DNA of 64,000 nucleotides from Solemya velum gill symbiont (GCF_000787395.1 NZ_JRAA01000002.1:186001-250000); one strand, 5' to 3'; positions 39,215 to 48,198 are shown, counted from the first letter of the stretch. The notes: generated by a model not told the origin, from the letters alone. Made by a program: numbers and translations.

Positions 39215-42200
39215 ATGAATAAAGGAACCTACAGGGTATTGGCGGTCTTCTCAGCCTGTGTGGTCTTATCCACAGCAGCCATGCAAAATGCAGCAGCTGC
39301 ATTCTCGATCAATGCAGCAAAATGGGAGTCTGGCGACCAGACACTCGTCGTGAAAGGAAAAAAAGACCGCCGACGTGGTATCAATTTCTATTCGGCAGGT
39401 AGCGGAGACTCGATCGGGAGTGTCAGATCAAGCAAAAAACGGGAATATGAAGTCGAGTTTGAAAGACTCAGTGTCGTACCCTGCCGTGTACGTGGCGTTC
39501 AATCAGATGGAAAAACAGCTGAACGGGATGTAGCAAACGCCCCTGACAACTGTGATGGCGTTGCCCCACCACCCCCTCCTGAGCCAAACAGGGCACCGGA
39601 AGCCAATGCAAACGGCTCCTATAATGGAACTGCAGGTATTGCGGTTAATTTCAGCAGCAAAGACTCGAAGGATGAAGACGGCACTATCGTCTCCTATGCA
39701 TGGAGCTTTGGTGATGGAACCAGCAGCTCGGATGCAAATCCGACGCATACTTATGCAACTCCGGCTCTGTACAATGTCAGCCTGACTGTGACCGACGATG
39801 ACGGTGCGACAGATACCGACAACACAACTGCAGAGATTATTGCATCAACTGTCAATGCAGCGCCGATAGCAAACGCCAATGGTCCCTACAGTGCAAACAC
39901 GGGGGACACTGTCAATTTCAGCAGTGCAGGCAGCAGTGATAATGATGGCAGCATCACCTCCTACAGCTGGAATTTCGGTGATGGTAACACCAGCACTTCT
40001 GCCAACCCATCACACAGCTACGCGCTCGCAGGTACCTACAGTGTCAGCCTGACTGTCGTAGACAATGATGGTGCTGACAACACGGATAGTACGTCAGCCG
40101 TGATTGAAGATGAGGTGCCACCACCTCCAGGTGGCACACCGGATGTTTCGATCAACTCGACTGCCGTTGACTCAAGCGGCCAAAACACCACTGTCGTACA
40201 GGAACAACCGGTGGTAGGCAATAACAACTACAGCATTCTCGCGATTAATGATCTGGGCATGCACTGTGGAGACCTGGATACTCGAATCTCCAGCATCCTG
40301 CCTCCGTTCCAGGTCTTGCTTGCGCAGGTTATTCAGAAAGGCGCTGAGCCAACGCTCAACCCTGCCGGAATCGATCTTTACTACTCGGCCGCATCCAATC
40401 CGAATGATCCTGCACTGGGCGGGCCACTCGAGGGTGTCAAAGATGATGGCAGCACCTATAAGACCAACTTCTGGGAAGATGCAGTTAACAAGAATGCCTA
40501 TGACCCCTTCTATCCTGGCGGCATGGGAATCACACCACTGGCATCGGGCGGTTTTCCAGTCACCAGCGACGTGGGATTGCCTGTACCCAATGCTGAACAT
40601 CTCTACCTCGGACACGATGAGAGTGTCGGTAGCGGCGACGAAGGGCTGAGTGCCGTTCAACATGCAATGCCGGGCTTAATCGCACCCTACAGTCCAGGTG
40701 CTACAGGCAATGCACCTCAGAAAGTTCAGGAGTATGCCAAGCACAAGCCATTCTTTATCAACTTTCCATTCGGCTATGTCGCTGAAGATGTTGACTGGTA
40801 CGAGGCTGCGGGTATTCCTCTCGCGGGCTACGACGACTTTGGTCGTGCAAACCCCTACCCACTGGTACGTGTTGAAGCCACGAATGGTTCAAACACTGTT
40901 TCAACACTCGATACAGTTCTGCCGATCTCCGGTGAAGCTAGCTGTACCAACTGTCATACAGACAATACTGACTACACGAGTGTCCATGGCATAGCTAATC
41001 GCACCAGCGGACCGACCGATGCCCTCACGGACGCAGGTCTCGACGTCGCAACCAGTCTTGATGACCCGGACAGTAATATGCCGATCAAGGTGAGCCTTGA
41101 GTATGCAGCAGACATCAATATCCTGCGTCTGCATGATCTCAAGCATGGTGCCAACTATGTTGCTCCGAGCATCAACGATGATGAAACCACTGTACCTGCA
41201 CCTTGTGATATCACTGCCAACAGCGGTGAAGGTGATGCCAACTGCCTCGCAAACCAGGCATTGGTACAGGGCAAGCCGGTTGTATGCCAGGTGTGTCACT
41301 ACACCCCTGCCCTCGACCTGGCCCAGTTTGGTCCTTTGACAGGGCCGGAAGGCTCGCTGGCAAATGGTCGCAACCAGTTATCTCACAAGAGTAACTCGAA
41401 CGTCATGCACGGCCATCACGGTCAGTACGATGAGCTGTTCACGCCTATCCCTGCCCCAATCCAGACTGATACCGGTGTCATCACCAACCAGTCTGAACGA
41501 ATCATTGCACTGGAACAGAACTGTTACCAATGTCATCCAGGTAAGGATGCCCAGTGCCTGCGTGGAGCAATGTTCAATGGTGGCATGCTGTGTAGCGACT
41601 GCCACGGCGGCATGGAACAGGTAGGTTCAGACTTTACCAACAACGTCTCCCCGACAAACCCGGGTGCATTCGATCTACATGGTAATTTCTACACCGACCC
41701 GACCCAGCCACGTGTGCCATGGGCGAACGAGCCTGGTTGCGGATCCTGTCATACAGGTGATGCAGTCGATAATCTTGCCGGCACAGCAAATACATTGACC
41801 AACACGGTTGATACCAATGGCAACACTGACGGTATCCGTCTACGCCAGGCATTCCTCACTGGTGATGTCAGGGCAACGCCGATCGTGCCGACCAACAAGC
41901 GTTTTGCCGAACCGGCTATTCCAGCAGACTTTAATGGCTTTGCGAATCCTGGTGCAGGTAATCCAAAGCTCTATCGCGTCAGCACCGGTCATGGTGGCGT
42001 CATGTGTGAAGGCTGTCATGGTGCAACGCATGCCGAGTGGCCAAATGAAAACCCCAACGCTAACGACAATGTTGCGGCAATCCAGCTACAGGGACACACA
42101 GGTACGATCACCGAATGCAGCACCTGTCACGGCACAGCGATGAACAACGAGGACACGCTTGGCGGACCACACGGTATGCACCCTGTCGGTGACACCGGAT

Positions 42201-42511
42201 TCGCACGCGAAGGTCACGTGCAGATGTCAAAGGATAATCCTGACTCCTGTCGTACATGCCACGGCCAGAGCGGAGAAGGCACTGTTCTCTCCCGTGTTGC
42301 GACAGATCGCGTTCTGCAAGGCAAAGAGGATAACGAGATTCATACGATGGCACGCGGTGATGTGATCGGCTGTGGACTCTGTCATGAGAACAAGTTGCCG
42401 GAACTAGGAAGTGAGAGCGAATCCGAACCGGAGCCTGAACCTGAGTCTGTAAGCAGCGAAGAGGAATCAAGTAGCTGGCGTGATCGCCTGAGCCGCTGGT
42501 TCAGACGCTGA
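39215..42511 (+). CDS. Exported nine-haem cytochrome c with two PKD domains
   Basis: The 1098-residue protein has a signal peptide. Two PKD domains lie near 125-300 (SYAWSFGDGTSSSDANPTHT and SYSWNFGDGNTSTSANPSHS). A middle domain starts YSILAINDLGMHCGDLDTR. Nine CxxCH haem sites follow between about residues 575 and 1056: CTNCH, CQVCH, CYQCH, CSDCH, CGSCH, CEGCH, CSTCH, CRTCH and CGLCH. It ends in a Ser/Glu/Pro-rich stretch and a basic tail (WRDRLSRWFRR). PKD modules usually mediate extracellular binding, so it may transfer electrons at or beyond the outer membrane; this is inference. No porin or decahaem partner is nearby. It stands alone with its own terminator. Confidence 0.9.
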   Translation: MNKGTYRVLAVFSACVVLSTAAMQNAAAAFSINAAKWESGDQTLVVKGKKDRRRGINFYSAGSGDSIGSVRSSKKREYEVEFERLSVVPCRVRGVQSDGKTAERDVANAPDNCDGVAPPPPPEPNRAPEANANGSYNGTAGIAVNFSSKDSKDEDGTIVSYAWSFGDGTSSSDANPTHTYATPALYNVSLTVTDDDGATDTDNTTAEIIASTVNAAPIANANGPYSANTGDTVNFSSAGSSDNDGSITSYSWNFGDGNTSTSANPSHSYALAGTYSVSLTVVDNDGADNTDSTSAVIEDEVPPPPGGTPDVSINSTAVDSSGQNTTVVQEQPVVGNNNYSILAINDLGMHCGDLDTRISSILPPFQVLLAQVIQKGAEPTLNPAGIDLYYSAASNPNDPALGGPLEGVKDDGSTYKTNFWEDAVNKNAYDPFYPGGMGITPLASGGFPVTSDVGLPVPNAEHLYLGHDESVGSGDEGLSAVQHAMPGLIAPYSPGATGNAPQKVQEYAKHKPFFINFPFGYVAEDVDWYEAAGIPLAGYDDFGRANPYPLVRVEATNGSNTVSTLDTVLPISGEASCTNCHTDNTDYTSVHGIANRTSGPTDALTDAGLDVATSLDDPDSNMPIKVSLEYAADINILRLHDLKHGANYVAPSINDDETTVPAPCDITANSGEGDANCLANQALVQGKPVVCQVCHYTPALDLAQFGPLTGPEGSLANGRNQLSHKSNSNVMHGHHGQYDELFTPIPAPIQTDTGVITNQSERIIALEQNCYQCHPGKDAQCLRGAMFNGGMLCSDCHGGMEQVGSDFTNNVSPTNPGAFDLHGNFYTDPTQPRVPWANEPGCGSCHTGDAVDNLAGTANTLTNTVDTNGNTDGIRLRQAFLTGDVRATPIVPTNKRFAEPAIPADFNGFANPGAGNPKLYRVSTGHGGVMCEGCHGATHAEWPNENPNANDNVAAIQLQGHTGTITECSTCHGTAMNNEDTLGGPHGMHPVGDTGFAREGHVQMSKDNPDSCRTCHGQSGEGTVLSRVATDRVLQGKEDNEIHTMARGDVIGCGLCHENKLPELGSESESEPEPEPESVSSEEESSSWRDRLSRWFRR

Positions 42512-42592
42512 TTCCAATCTTGAAGGATATAACTGAACCAGGGAAGGTTCAGTTATCGAATCACACTCTACGGGCAACTCCCATCGGCCATT

Positions 42593-42620
42593 GCCCGTGA
42601 ACCATCACGGGCTTTTTTTT
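42593..42620 (+). terminator. Intrinsic terminator after the cytochrome gene
   Basis: GCCCGTGA (42593-42600) and TCACGGGC (42605-42612) form a perfect 8-pair stem with loop ACCA, followed by eight T. Confidence 0.93.
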
Positions 42621-42659
42621 CGTTCGAGTATCCCAAACAAACAGTCGATACTCTGCTCG

Positions 42660-43069
42660 TTATGAAACACCTTTGTCCCTGAAGAAGTCTTTGTATTTCA
42701 TATCTTCGACGAGTATGTGGTTCGTCCACCAGTCAATGAGAAATTCCAGGACCAGCTGAGGCAATTTATATTTTTCGCCAGTCATGACATTAGCTGAAAA
42801 GTGTTCCACTGCAGCAATGAAGTCTTCATGCGTCTCCTTGTACTCTCAAGATCCGGATACCCATATTTTTTCAACAAGGCTTCTTCATACTGCAGGTGAA
42901 GTTTTGCGTACTCCATCAACGAGAGCAGGATTTCCCGGTCTGAAACAAACAGGTGTGCATCATCCTGATTATCGGATAACCTGTTGATCATCTTGATGAT
43001 TTTCTGGTGTTGCTCATCAAGTTTGCGAACACCAACGCTGAATTCCCCGGTCCATTCAATCCTGTCCAT
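42660..43069 (-). pseudogene. Bacteriohaemerythrin, broken by one missing base
   Basis: The N-terminal frame MDRIEWTGEFSVGVRKLDEQ, then HQKIIKMINRL and LHLQYEEALLKKYGYPDLES, is typical of bacteriohaemerythrin. Near 42838 it shifts; the other frame continues ETHEDFIAAVEHFSANVM, LEFLIDWWTNHILVEDMKY and RDKGVS to a stop at 42660-42662. Adding one A to ACAAGG (TT at 42838-42839 on the plus strand) restores a 136-residue protein with all di-iron ligands, including the HILVED motif. Haemerythrins bind oxygen or nitric oxide. As given, the last ligands are lost. Confidence 0.9.
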
Positions 43070-43165
43070 ATCTCTATTCTCGTCTATCCATGAGAAAAAT
43101 GTAAATACAGCCTACTTCAGAAAAAGTGTACCTCTCCTATTGATTACTTGCATATTTCAAACAAT

Positions 43166-43194
43166 AAAAAAGGCCTGGTGGAGTTCCAGGCCTT
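43166..43194 (-). terminator. Intrinsic terminator after DUF808 gene
   Basis: On the minus strand AAGGCCTGG pairs with CCAGGCCTT (43186-43194 with 43170-43178) around a 7-base loop, followed by six T. Confidence 0.9.
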
Positions 43195-43202
43195 AGTTTT
43201 GA

Positions 43203-44096
43203 TTAGTCGGCAGGAACCGATTCAGCACGTGACCGTTTAAACAGCTGAATTATTCCAACGAGAACGACACCAAGAAGGATTCCAAACATTAGTTCACCGA
43301 GAATACCCGGCAGAAAAGCCAGGGCATGATGGAGCCATTCGATGTTATGTACATACATGCCACCACCCACTAACAGCATTGCTACGGTACCAATGACTCC
43401 GAGAAACCGGATAATGTATGGCAAAGAGACAATTAGAGCCTGGCCAACTCGTTTTACAAGACCAGCTATGGCCCCAGACATCTGCCTGGCCTTGGAGATC
43501 AGGTACAAGCCTGCATCATCCATTCGAACCAGCAACGCAACAACACCATAGACACCGACGGTCGCTATCAATGCGATAAAACTGACCACCAGGATACGAA
43601 TGCCAAGAGACTGCTCCATCACCGTGCCCAACGTTATCACGATGATCTCAATTGAGAGTATGAAGTCAGTGCGGATGGCTCCTTTAATCTTGTGAGCTTC
43701 CAAGTCAAGCAAGTCAGATCGATCACTCGTGGTTTCTGCTGCCGGTGTTTCATGGTGCTTATGCGGTAGAATCCATTCCAGAACCTTTTCTGCTCCTTCA
43801 TAGCTTAGATAAGCCCCTCCCAAGAGAAGAATCGGCACAATTAACCACGGCATGTAGGCACTCAGCAGGAAGGCAACAGGCAGAATAATGAGTTTGTTTA
43901 CCACGGAGCCCTTGGTTATTGCCCATATCACAGGCAGTTCTCGAGAAGCTTTAAAGCCCGTCGCTTTCTCGGCGTTTACAGCAAGATCATCACCCAGAAG
44001 ACCTGCTGTCTTTTTTGCTGCCAACTTGCTGTAAACAGCCACGTCGTCAAGCAGAGTTGCCACATCATCGAGAATTGCAAAAATACCGCTAGCCAT
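43203..44096 (-). CDS. DUF808 (YedI-like) inner-membrane protein
   Basis: The 297-residue protein starts with the family signature MASGIFAILDDVATLLDD followed by KKTAGLLGDDLAVNAEKATG. It has about six membrane helices and a charged His-rich loop (ILPHKHHETP). RTDFILSIEIIVITLG and GGGMYVHNIEWLHH are also typical of DUF808. Function is unknown in the family. It stands alone with a terminator directly after it. Confidence 0.9.
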   Translation of the reverse strand: MASGIFAILDDVATLLDDVAVYSKLAAKKTAGLLGDDLAVNAEKATGFKASRELPVIWAITKGSVVNKLIILPVAFLLSAYMPWLIVPILLLGGAYLSYEGAEKVLEWILPHKHHETPAAETTSDRSDLLDLEAHKIKGAIRTDFILSIEIIVITLGTVMEQSLGIRILVVSFIALIATVGVYGVVALLVRMDDAGLYLISKARQMSGAIAGLVKRVGQALIVSLPYIIRFLGVIGTVAMLLVGGGMYVHNIEWLHHALAFLPGILGELMFGILLGVVLVGIIQLFKRSRAESVPAD

Positions 44097-44347
44097 ATCC
44101 GTTAATTCGTTCCAATTATTCGCTGAAGATGTTCTTTATAGCATGAAGCACTTCGAGAATTGAGCACATTTACTCGTAAAATATTGAGAAAGGTTACTTT
44201 TCAAGGAATTTGAAGAATAGCCGCTAGCGACCCAAATCACTAATTCGTAAAAAAGTCATAATGTGTGATCAATCGATACTGGCAGTCGAGATGTTAATAA
44301 CTTGTAGTAATGACTGATACATGCGAAGAATTCTCGCTCATATCGGA

Positions 44348-44587
44348 CTATTCACAGCCATCATCAACATTAGAGAGAATTGTAAGAAGAAATGTTGAAA
44401 CCAGAATAATCGGCGCAAAGAAAAATAACAACATGCCTATGACAGTAAACACATGATTGATATTGGCAACATTCGGAATCAATTGCAGTCCGGCCAACAT
44501 CATTGCAACACCTGCCGCAAAAAATGCAAAGGAGTAGAGGATTCCATCCCTGATCTGGCCACAACCAAAAATAAGAAATTTACGCAT
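44348..44587 (-). CDS. Small two-helix membrane protein
   Basis: The 79-residue product has two hydrophobic segments (LYSFAFFAAGVAMMLAGLQL and a stretch through GMLLFFFAPIILVSTFLL) and a short acidic tail. I do not recognise a family. IS30 copy 2 begins 12 bases upstream of the start codon, so the native promoter and ribosome-binding site have been displaced. Expression now depends on the element. Confidence 0.5.
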   Translation of the reverse strand: MRKFLIFGCGQIRDGILYSFAFFAAGVAMMLAGLQLIPNVANINHVFTVIGMLLFFFAPIILVSTFLLTILSNVDDGCE

Positions 44588-44599
44588 AGTTCTAAATCC

Positions 44600-45669
44600 C
44601 GCGGATTCAACTCACTAGTGCAACGGATGGGTTAATCCCGAAAAATACTTGATTGGGCGTTTTAATGCCAAGACATTTTCGGGGACGATTGTTCAGTTTA
44701 TTCATCACCTGGTTGATTTCCGCCTGAGTGATGGTTGTAAAGTCCCGATGCTTTGGGAAGTATTGGCGAATGAGTCCATTGGTGTTCTCATTCAAGCCAC
44801 GTTCCCAGGAGGCATAGGGATGGGCAAAGAAGAACCTGGCACTGAGGCCTTTAGCGATGGTCTCGTGACCGGCGAATTCCTTACCATTATCTGAGGTCAG
44901 CGTGTGAACGCGGCCGGCGATGGGTTTGAGCAGTTTGAGGATAGCGCTGGTGACGTTGCTGGCGGTTTTTCTCTCCACCTTATGGATGAGCGTCAATCGG
45001 GATTTACGCTCGGTGATTGAAACGATGGCCTGTTTGTGGCCTTTTCCGATAATGGTATCAAGTTCCCAATCACCGAAGCGTGAACGCTCATCAACCACGG
45101 CAGGACGTTCATCGATGCTGACTCGGTTAATCAGTTGCCCTCGGCGGCTATAGCTGCCATAGCGCTTTCGACGCTGCTTCTGGCAACGCAGGTGGCGGTA
45201 TAGGTTACCGCCCATGGATTTGTTCTGGAGAACGTACTGGTAAATCCACTCATGAGAGATTTGAATGTCAGCCTCATTGCACAGCCACAGGCTGATTTGT
45301 TCCGGACTCCAGTCCTCGCGCAACAGATGCTCGACTCGCTCCCAGTGGGTAGTGGCAATACGGGGCTGGCTCTTGCTCTGACGGCGCTCTACAGACAGCC
45401 GATGGGCCTGTTTGGGGCGATAGCCGCGCAAGCCACGGTTACGCCTCAGTTCGCGGCTGACAGTGGATTTGTGGCGCCCAAGTATCTTGGCTATCTCTGT
45501 TTGATTGTGACCTGCTTTCATCAGTGCCTGAATCTGGTATCGTTCTTCCTGGGTAAGCTGCGTGTACATGGTGCTCCTCTAACTTTGGTCGGTGAGAGAA
45601 GCTACCTATGCTACCGCAGCTTGCCCTCTAACCAACTCTGTTGAGTTGCACTTGGAAATTGAATTCACG
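44600..45669 (-). mobile_element. IS30-family insertion sequence, copy 2 (1070 bp)
   Basis: Ends and length match copy 1 (11655-12724), in the opposite orientation. Flanking triplets are TCC (44597-44599) and TTC (45670-45672), so there is no matching duplication. On one side it abuts a glycosyltransferase gene that has lost its 3' end, on the other a small membrane protein gene outside the polysaccharide cluster. This points to a deletion or other rearrangement at the element. Confidence 0.9.
44607..45569 (-). CDS. IS30-family transposase (copy 2)
   Basis: The 320-residue protein is identical to the transposase at 11755-12717, with the same helix-turn-helix and DDE motifs. The identity argues for very recent transposition or gene conversion. 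It is intact and should be active. Confidence 0.95.
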   Translation of the reverse strand: MYTQLTQEERYQIQALMKAGHNQTEIAKILGRHKSTVSRELRRNRGLRGYRPKQAHRLSVERRQSKSQPRIATTHWERVEHLLREDWSPEQISLWLCNEADIQISHEWIYQYVLQNKSMGGNLYRHLRCQKQRRKRYGSYSRRGQLINRVSIDERPAVVDERSRFGDWELDTIIGKGHKQAIVSITERKSRLTLIHKVERKTASNVTSAILKLLKPIAGRVHTLTSDNGKEFAGHETIAKGLSARFFFAHPYASWERGLNENTNGLIRQYFPKHRDFTTITQAEINQVMNKLNNRPRKCLGIKTPNQVFFGINPSVALVS

Positions 45670-46218
45670 TTCAATCATTACTGTGCGCTGTTGCGTATCT
45701 GTTAAAGCAAGCTCAATCGAATTTGCCATTGCTTCAGCATTATTGGTATCAAAATAGATCGACCGACCTTCTGTAATTTCACGGAATACAGGTAAATCAC
45801 TCAGAACTATAGGACGCTGTGCGGCCATGGCTTCCAAGATAGGAATTCCGAAGCCTTCATACTTAGATGGGAAGATAAAGAGACTGCACAATTGATATGC
45901 ACAACGCACCTCTTCATCAGTCAAACCACTTAATATTGACACTTGAGCAGATAGGCCTGCTTTTTCTATGTGAGCTTCAACTTTCTCTCTTTCACCACTG
46001 TTGTTACCAATAATCAACAATGGCACATCGAAACCGCGCTGTTTAAGTACAGCTAGAGAATCTATCAAGTGAGGATAGTTTTTACGTGTTTCAAAATGCC
46101 CTACTGCCAATGCAAAACTATCCGGTAGTGCGTAGTTATTTGTAAACTCAGTTAATCGCTGTTCATTAATATGATTAAAGTCAGAAGCATCCAATCCATT
46201 GTAGATAACAGAGATATC
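45670..46218 (-). pseudogene. Glycosyltransferase family 4 fragment, both ends missing
   Basis: About 180 residues remain of a GT-B glycosyltransferase. They include SVIYNGLDASDFNH, FALAVGHFETRKNYPHLIDS, the nucleotide-sugar motif FPSKYEGFGIPILEAMAAQ and PIVLSDLPVFREITEG. The N-terminal half is cut at IS3 copy B (46219) and the last 20 or so residues at IS30 copy 2. In the polysaccharide cluster it follows the truncated Wzc-like gene in transcription order. It cannot make a working enzyme. Confidence 0.9.
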
Positions 46219-46275
46219 TGATCCTCCCCCAATAAGTTGGTCCACCCTTATGATGAGAAAAACGGAGGACCGAAA

Positions 46276-46554
46276 ATGGGAATCAAGCGACACAAACCGG
46301 AAGAGATCGTCCAGAAGCTGAGGCAAGTTGAAGTCCTGGTTGGACAAGGCACTGCCCGCATCGATGCGATCCGAGAGATCGGCATTACCGAGCAGACTTA
46401 CTACCGCTGGCGCAAGAAGTATGGCGGGATGGGGATTGACCAGTTAAAGGAGCTGAAACGGCTACAGAAGGAGAATGAACGTCTGCGCAAGGCCGTTTCT
46501 GATCTGACACTGGATAAGCAGATTCTGTCGGAGGCTGCCAAGGGAAACTTCTGA
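46276..46554 (+). CDS. IS3-family OrfA (copy B)
   Basis: The 92-residue helix-turn-helix protein starts at ATG 46276, preceded by GGAGG at 46264-46268. An in-frame upstream ATG at 46237 lies in the terminal repeat region and is not preferred. The protein matches OrfA of copy A. Confidence 0.92.
   Translation: MGIKRHKPEEIVQKLRQVEVLVGQGTARIDAIREIGITEQTYYRWRKKYGGMGIDQLKELKRLQKENERLRKAVSDLTLDKQILSEAAKGNF
46542..46548 (+). promoter_or_regulatory. -1 frameshift heptamer GGGAAAC, IS3 copy B
   Basis: The orfA codons GGA AAC at 46543-46548, preceded by G, form G GGA AAC. After a -1 slip the frame reads through AAA CTT CTG AGC into OrfB. OrfA is in frame 1 and OrfB in frame 0, as expected for programmed -1 frameshifting in IS3 elements. 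Confidence 0.75.
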
Positions 46555-46595
46555 GCCCCTCGCGTCGCAGGGCCTGCATCGAACACGTTCGCCGT

Positions 46596-47402
46596 ATGAT
46601 GCCTGTCTCAGAGCTAAGAGCCTGCCGTGTACTCGGACAATATCGTTCAACCCAGCGCCGTATTCCACAGGGGCCTCGTGATGAAGCACGACTTGTCGCT
46701 GACATGATTGCACTGACAAGGGAGTATGGCCGTTATGGTTACCGTCGTATCGCCGCTCTCCTGAGAGAGGCTGGCTGGCAGGTCAACGACAAGCGTGTCG
46801 AGCGCCTGTGGCGCAAAGAGGGGCTAAAAGTACCCAGTAAGCAGAAGCCGCGTGGCCGTTTATGGCTCAATGACGGTTCCTGTATCAGACTCCGTGCACA
46901 ATTCAGAAATCATGTCTGGTCCTACGACTTTGTCCACCATAGAACCGATGATGGCAGAGCCTTCCGGACATTGAACCTGATTGATGAATACAGTCGGGAA
47001 TGTCTGGCAATCCGGGTGAAACGTAAGTTGAACTCAGCCGATGTCATTGATGTGCTGACTGACCTGTTCATTCTGCGTGGGGTACCGGCCTATATCCGTT
47101 CGGATAACGGTCCCGAGTTTATTGCTGAGGCAGTGAGGAGGTGGATCGCTGCTGTCGGCGCTAAGACGGCATACATCGAACCAGGCTCACCTTGGGAGAA
47201 CGGCTACTGCGAGAGCTTCAATGCCCGGTTCAGGGATGAGTTGCTCAATGGTGAGGTCTTTTACACGCTACACGAAGCGAAAGTGATCATTGAACAATGG
47301 AGAAAACATTACAACACCAAGCGGCCACATAGCTCGCTGGGCTATCGCCCTCCAGCTCCTGAATCCATCATTCCACTGGAGCTGAAACCGGCGATGAACT
47401 AA
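46596..47402 (+). CDS. IS3-family transposase OrfB (copy B)
   Basis: The 268-residue catalytic domain has the same DDE motifs as copy A ([24 protein letters not shown]). It differs at a small number of positions, for example RACRVLGQY against RACRVLGQH. The frame is open upstream to 46551 and beyond, fitting translation as an OrfAB fusion. It is intact. Confidence 0.93.
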   Translation: MMPVSELRACRVLGQYRSTQRRIPQGPRDEARLVADMIALTREYGRYGYRRIAALLREAGWQVNDKRVERLWRKEGLKVPSKQKPRGRLWLNDGSCIRLRAQFRNHVWSYDFVHHRTDDGRAFRTLNLIDEYSRECLAIRVKRKLNSADVIDVLTDLFILRGVPAYIRSDNGPEFIAEAVRRWIAAVGAKTAYIEPGSPWENGYCESFNARFRDELLNGEVFYTLHEAKVIIEQWRKHYNTKRPHSSLGYRPPAPESIIPLELKPAMN

Positions 47403-47436
47403 CATTCAAACCGGACCACTTGCTGGGGGCAGGTCA

Positions 47437-48130
47437 AGGCGTTAACGACCTTTGCCGCCAGATTGGGATCAGGGCTGTCGTAGCTGATCCTTATAACACG
47501 TGACTGCCTGATGGTCTCGAGCAGCAGGTTACTCAGAAGGTGATTCTGAATGGATGATTCTGAGGAAGGGTTCAGGGGTACAATATCAATCCGTCCAACT
47601 GGATCAGCACCGAAGAATTCCTTGATCTTTGCCACCAGGTTTTTCACCCATGTAGTGAACTGCCTGAATATCGATACTTGTTGATTACCAGATACCTGGT
47701 TGACGGAAACCAGCCCCAGATCGGACGCGACCCGGCCTGCAACTGCACGGCTTTTCAGAAGTTCATACTGGGTCCAGAAATAATCCTGGCCACCGGTATT
47801 ACGCATGGCGATATCATCGAATGATGTGATGTTGCCAGACTCATTACCGATCTCGACCGTGGTGCTACTGCGATAGATTGGCGTTTCCAGCGAGGTCATG
47901 ATGAATGTGCCAAACAGCACCAAAAGTGCAACAATCGCTATGAGCCACTTGCGGCGGATAATAACAGACCAGTAGGCACGCAGGTCGAGTGGCTTCTCTT
48001 CAGTATGTGCAAAAACCTGCTCACCTGTATAGGCCATGATCTGCTGATGCTGCTCTTCCCTGACGACCATGTCCCTCTGACCTCCGTGGTTAGGGCCATT
48101 CTGATTCTCGTCTTTGTCTCGTCGATACAT
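47437..48130 (-). pseudogene. Wzc-like polysaccharide chain-length/tyrosine-kinase gene, 5' part only
   Basis: About 231 residues remain from ATG 48128-48130. A cytosolic leader, a membrane helix (RRKWLIAIVALLVLFGTFIM) and a Wzz domain (PIYRSSTTVEIGNESG, FWTQYELLKSRAVAGRVASD, SYDSPDPNLAAKVVNA) are seen. The frame meets IS3 copy B right after the Wzz-type NLAAKVVNA motif. The second periplasmic part, second helix and BY-kinase domain expected in a protein of 700 or more residues are gone. Confidence 0.9.
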
Positions 48131-48198
48131 CTAGATATTACTCGAATCCGTTTTATTCACTGTAGATACTTAGCTTAGTCAATGGATACTCAGCCTGC

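Larger units (their letters stand above)
46219..47436 (+). mobile_element. IS3-family element, copy B (1218 bp)
   Basis: Inverted repeats TGATCCTCCCCCA at the left and, read inward, TGACCTGCCCCCA at the right bound the same 1218 bases as copy A, with scattered differences. Flanking tetramers TATC (46215-46218) and AGGC (47437-47440) do not match, so there is no target duplication. It joins a Wzc-like gene without its 3' part to a glycosyltransferase gene without its 5' part, consistent with deletion of the DNA between them. Confidence 0.9.

Noticed and set aside
45252-45644. 130-codon frame opposite the IS30 transposase (also at 11680-12072)
   Set aside because: It is a shadow of the transposase and is present only because the IS is duplicated.
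14984-46218. Simple inversion between the two IS3 copies as the cause of all four truncated genes
   Set aside because: Flipping the segment does not rejoin any of the halves (hppA, slipin, glycosyltransferase, Wzc-like), and no pair of flanking tetramers matches. Deletions fit better.
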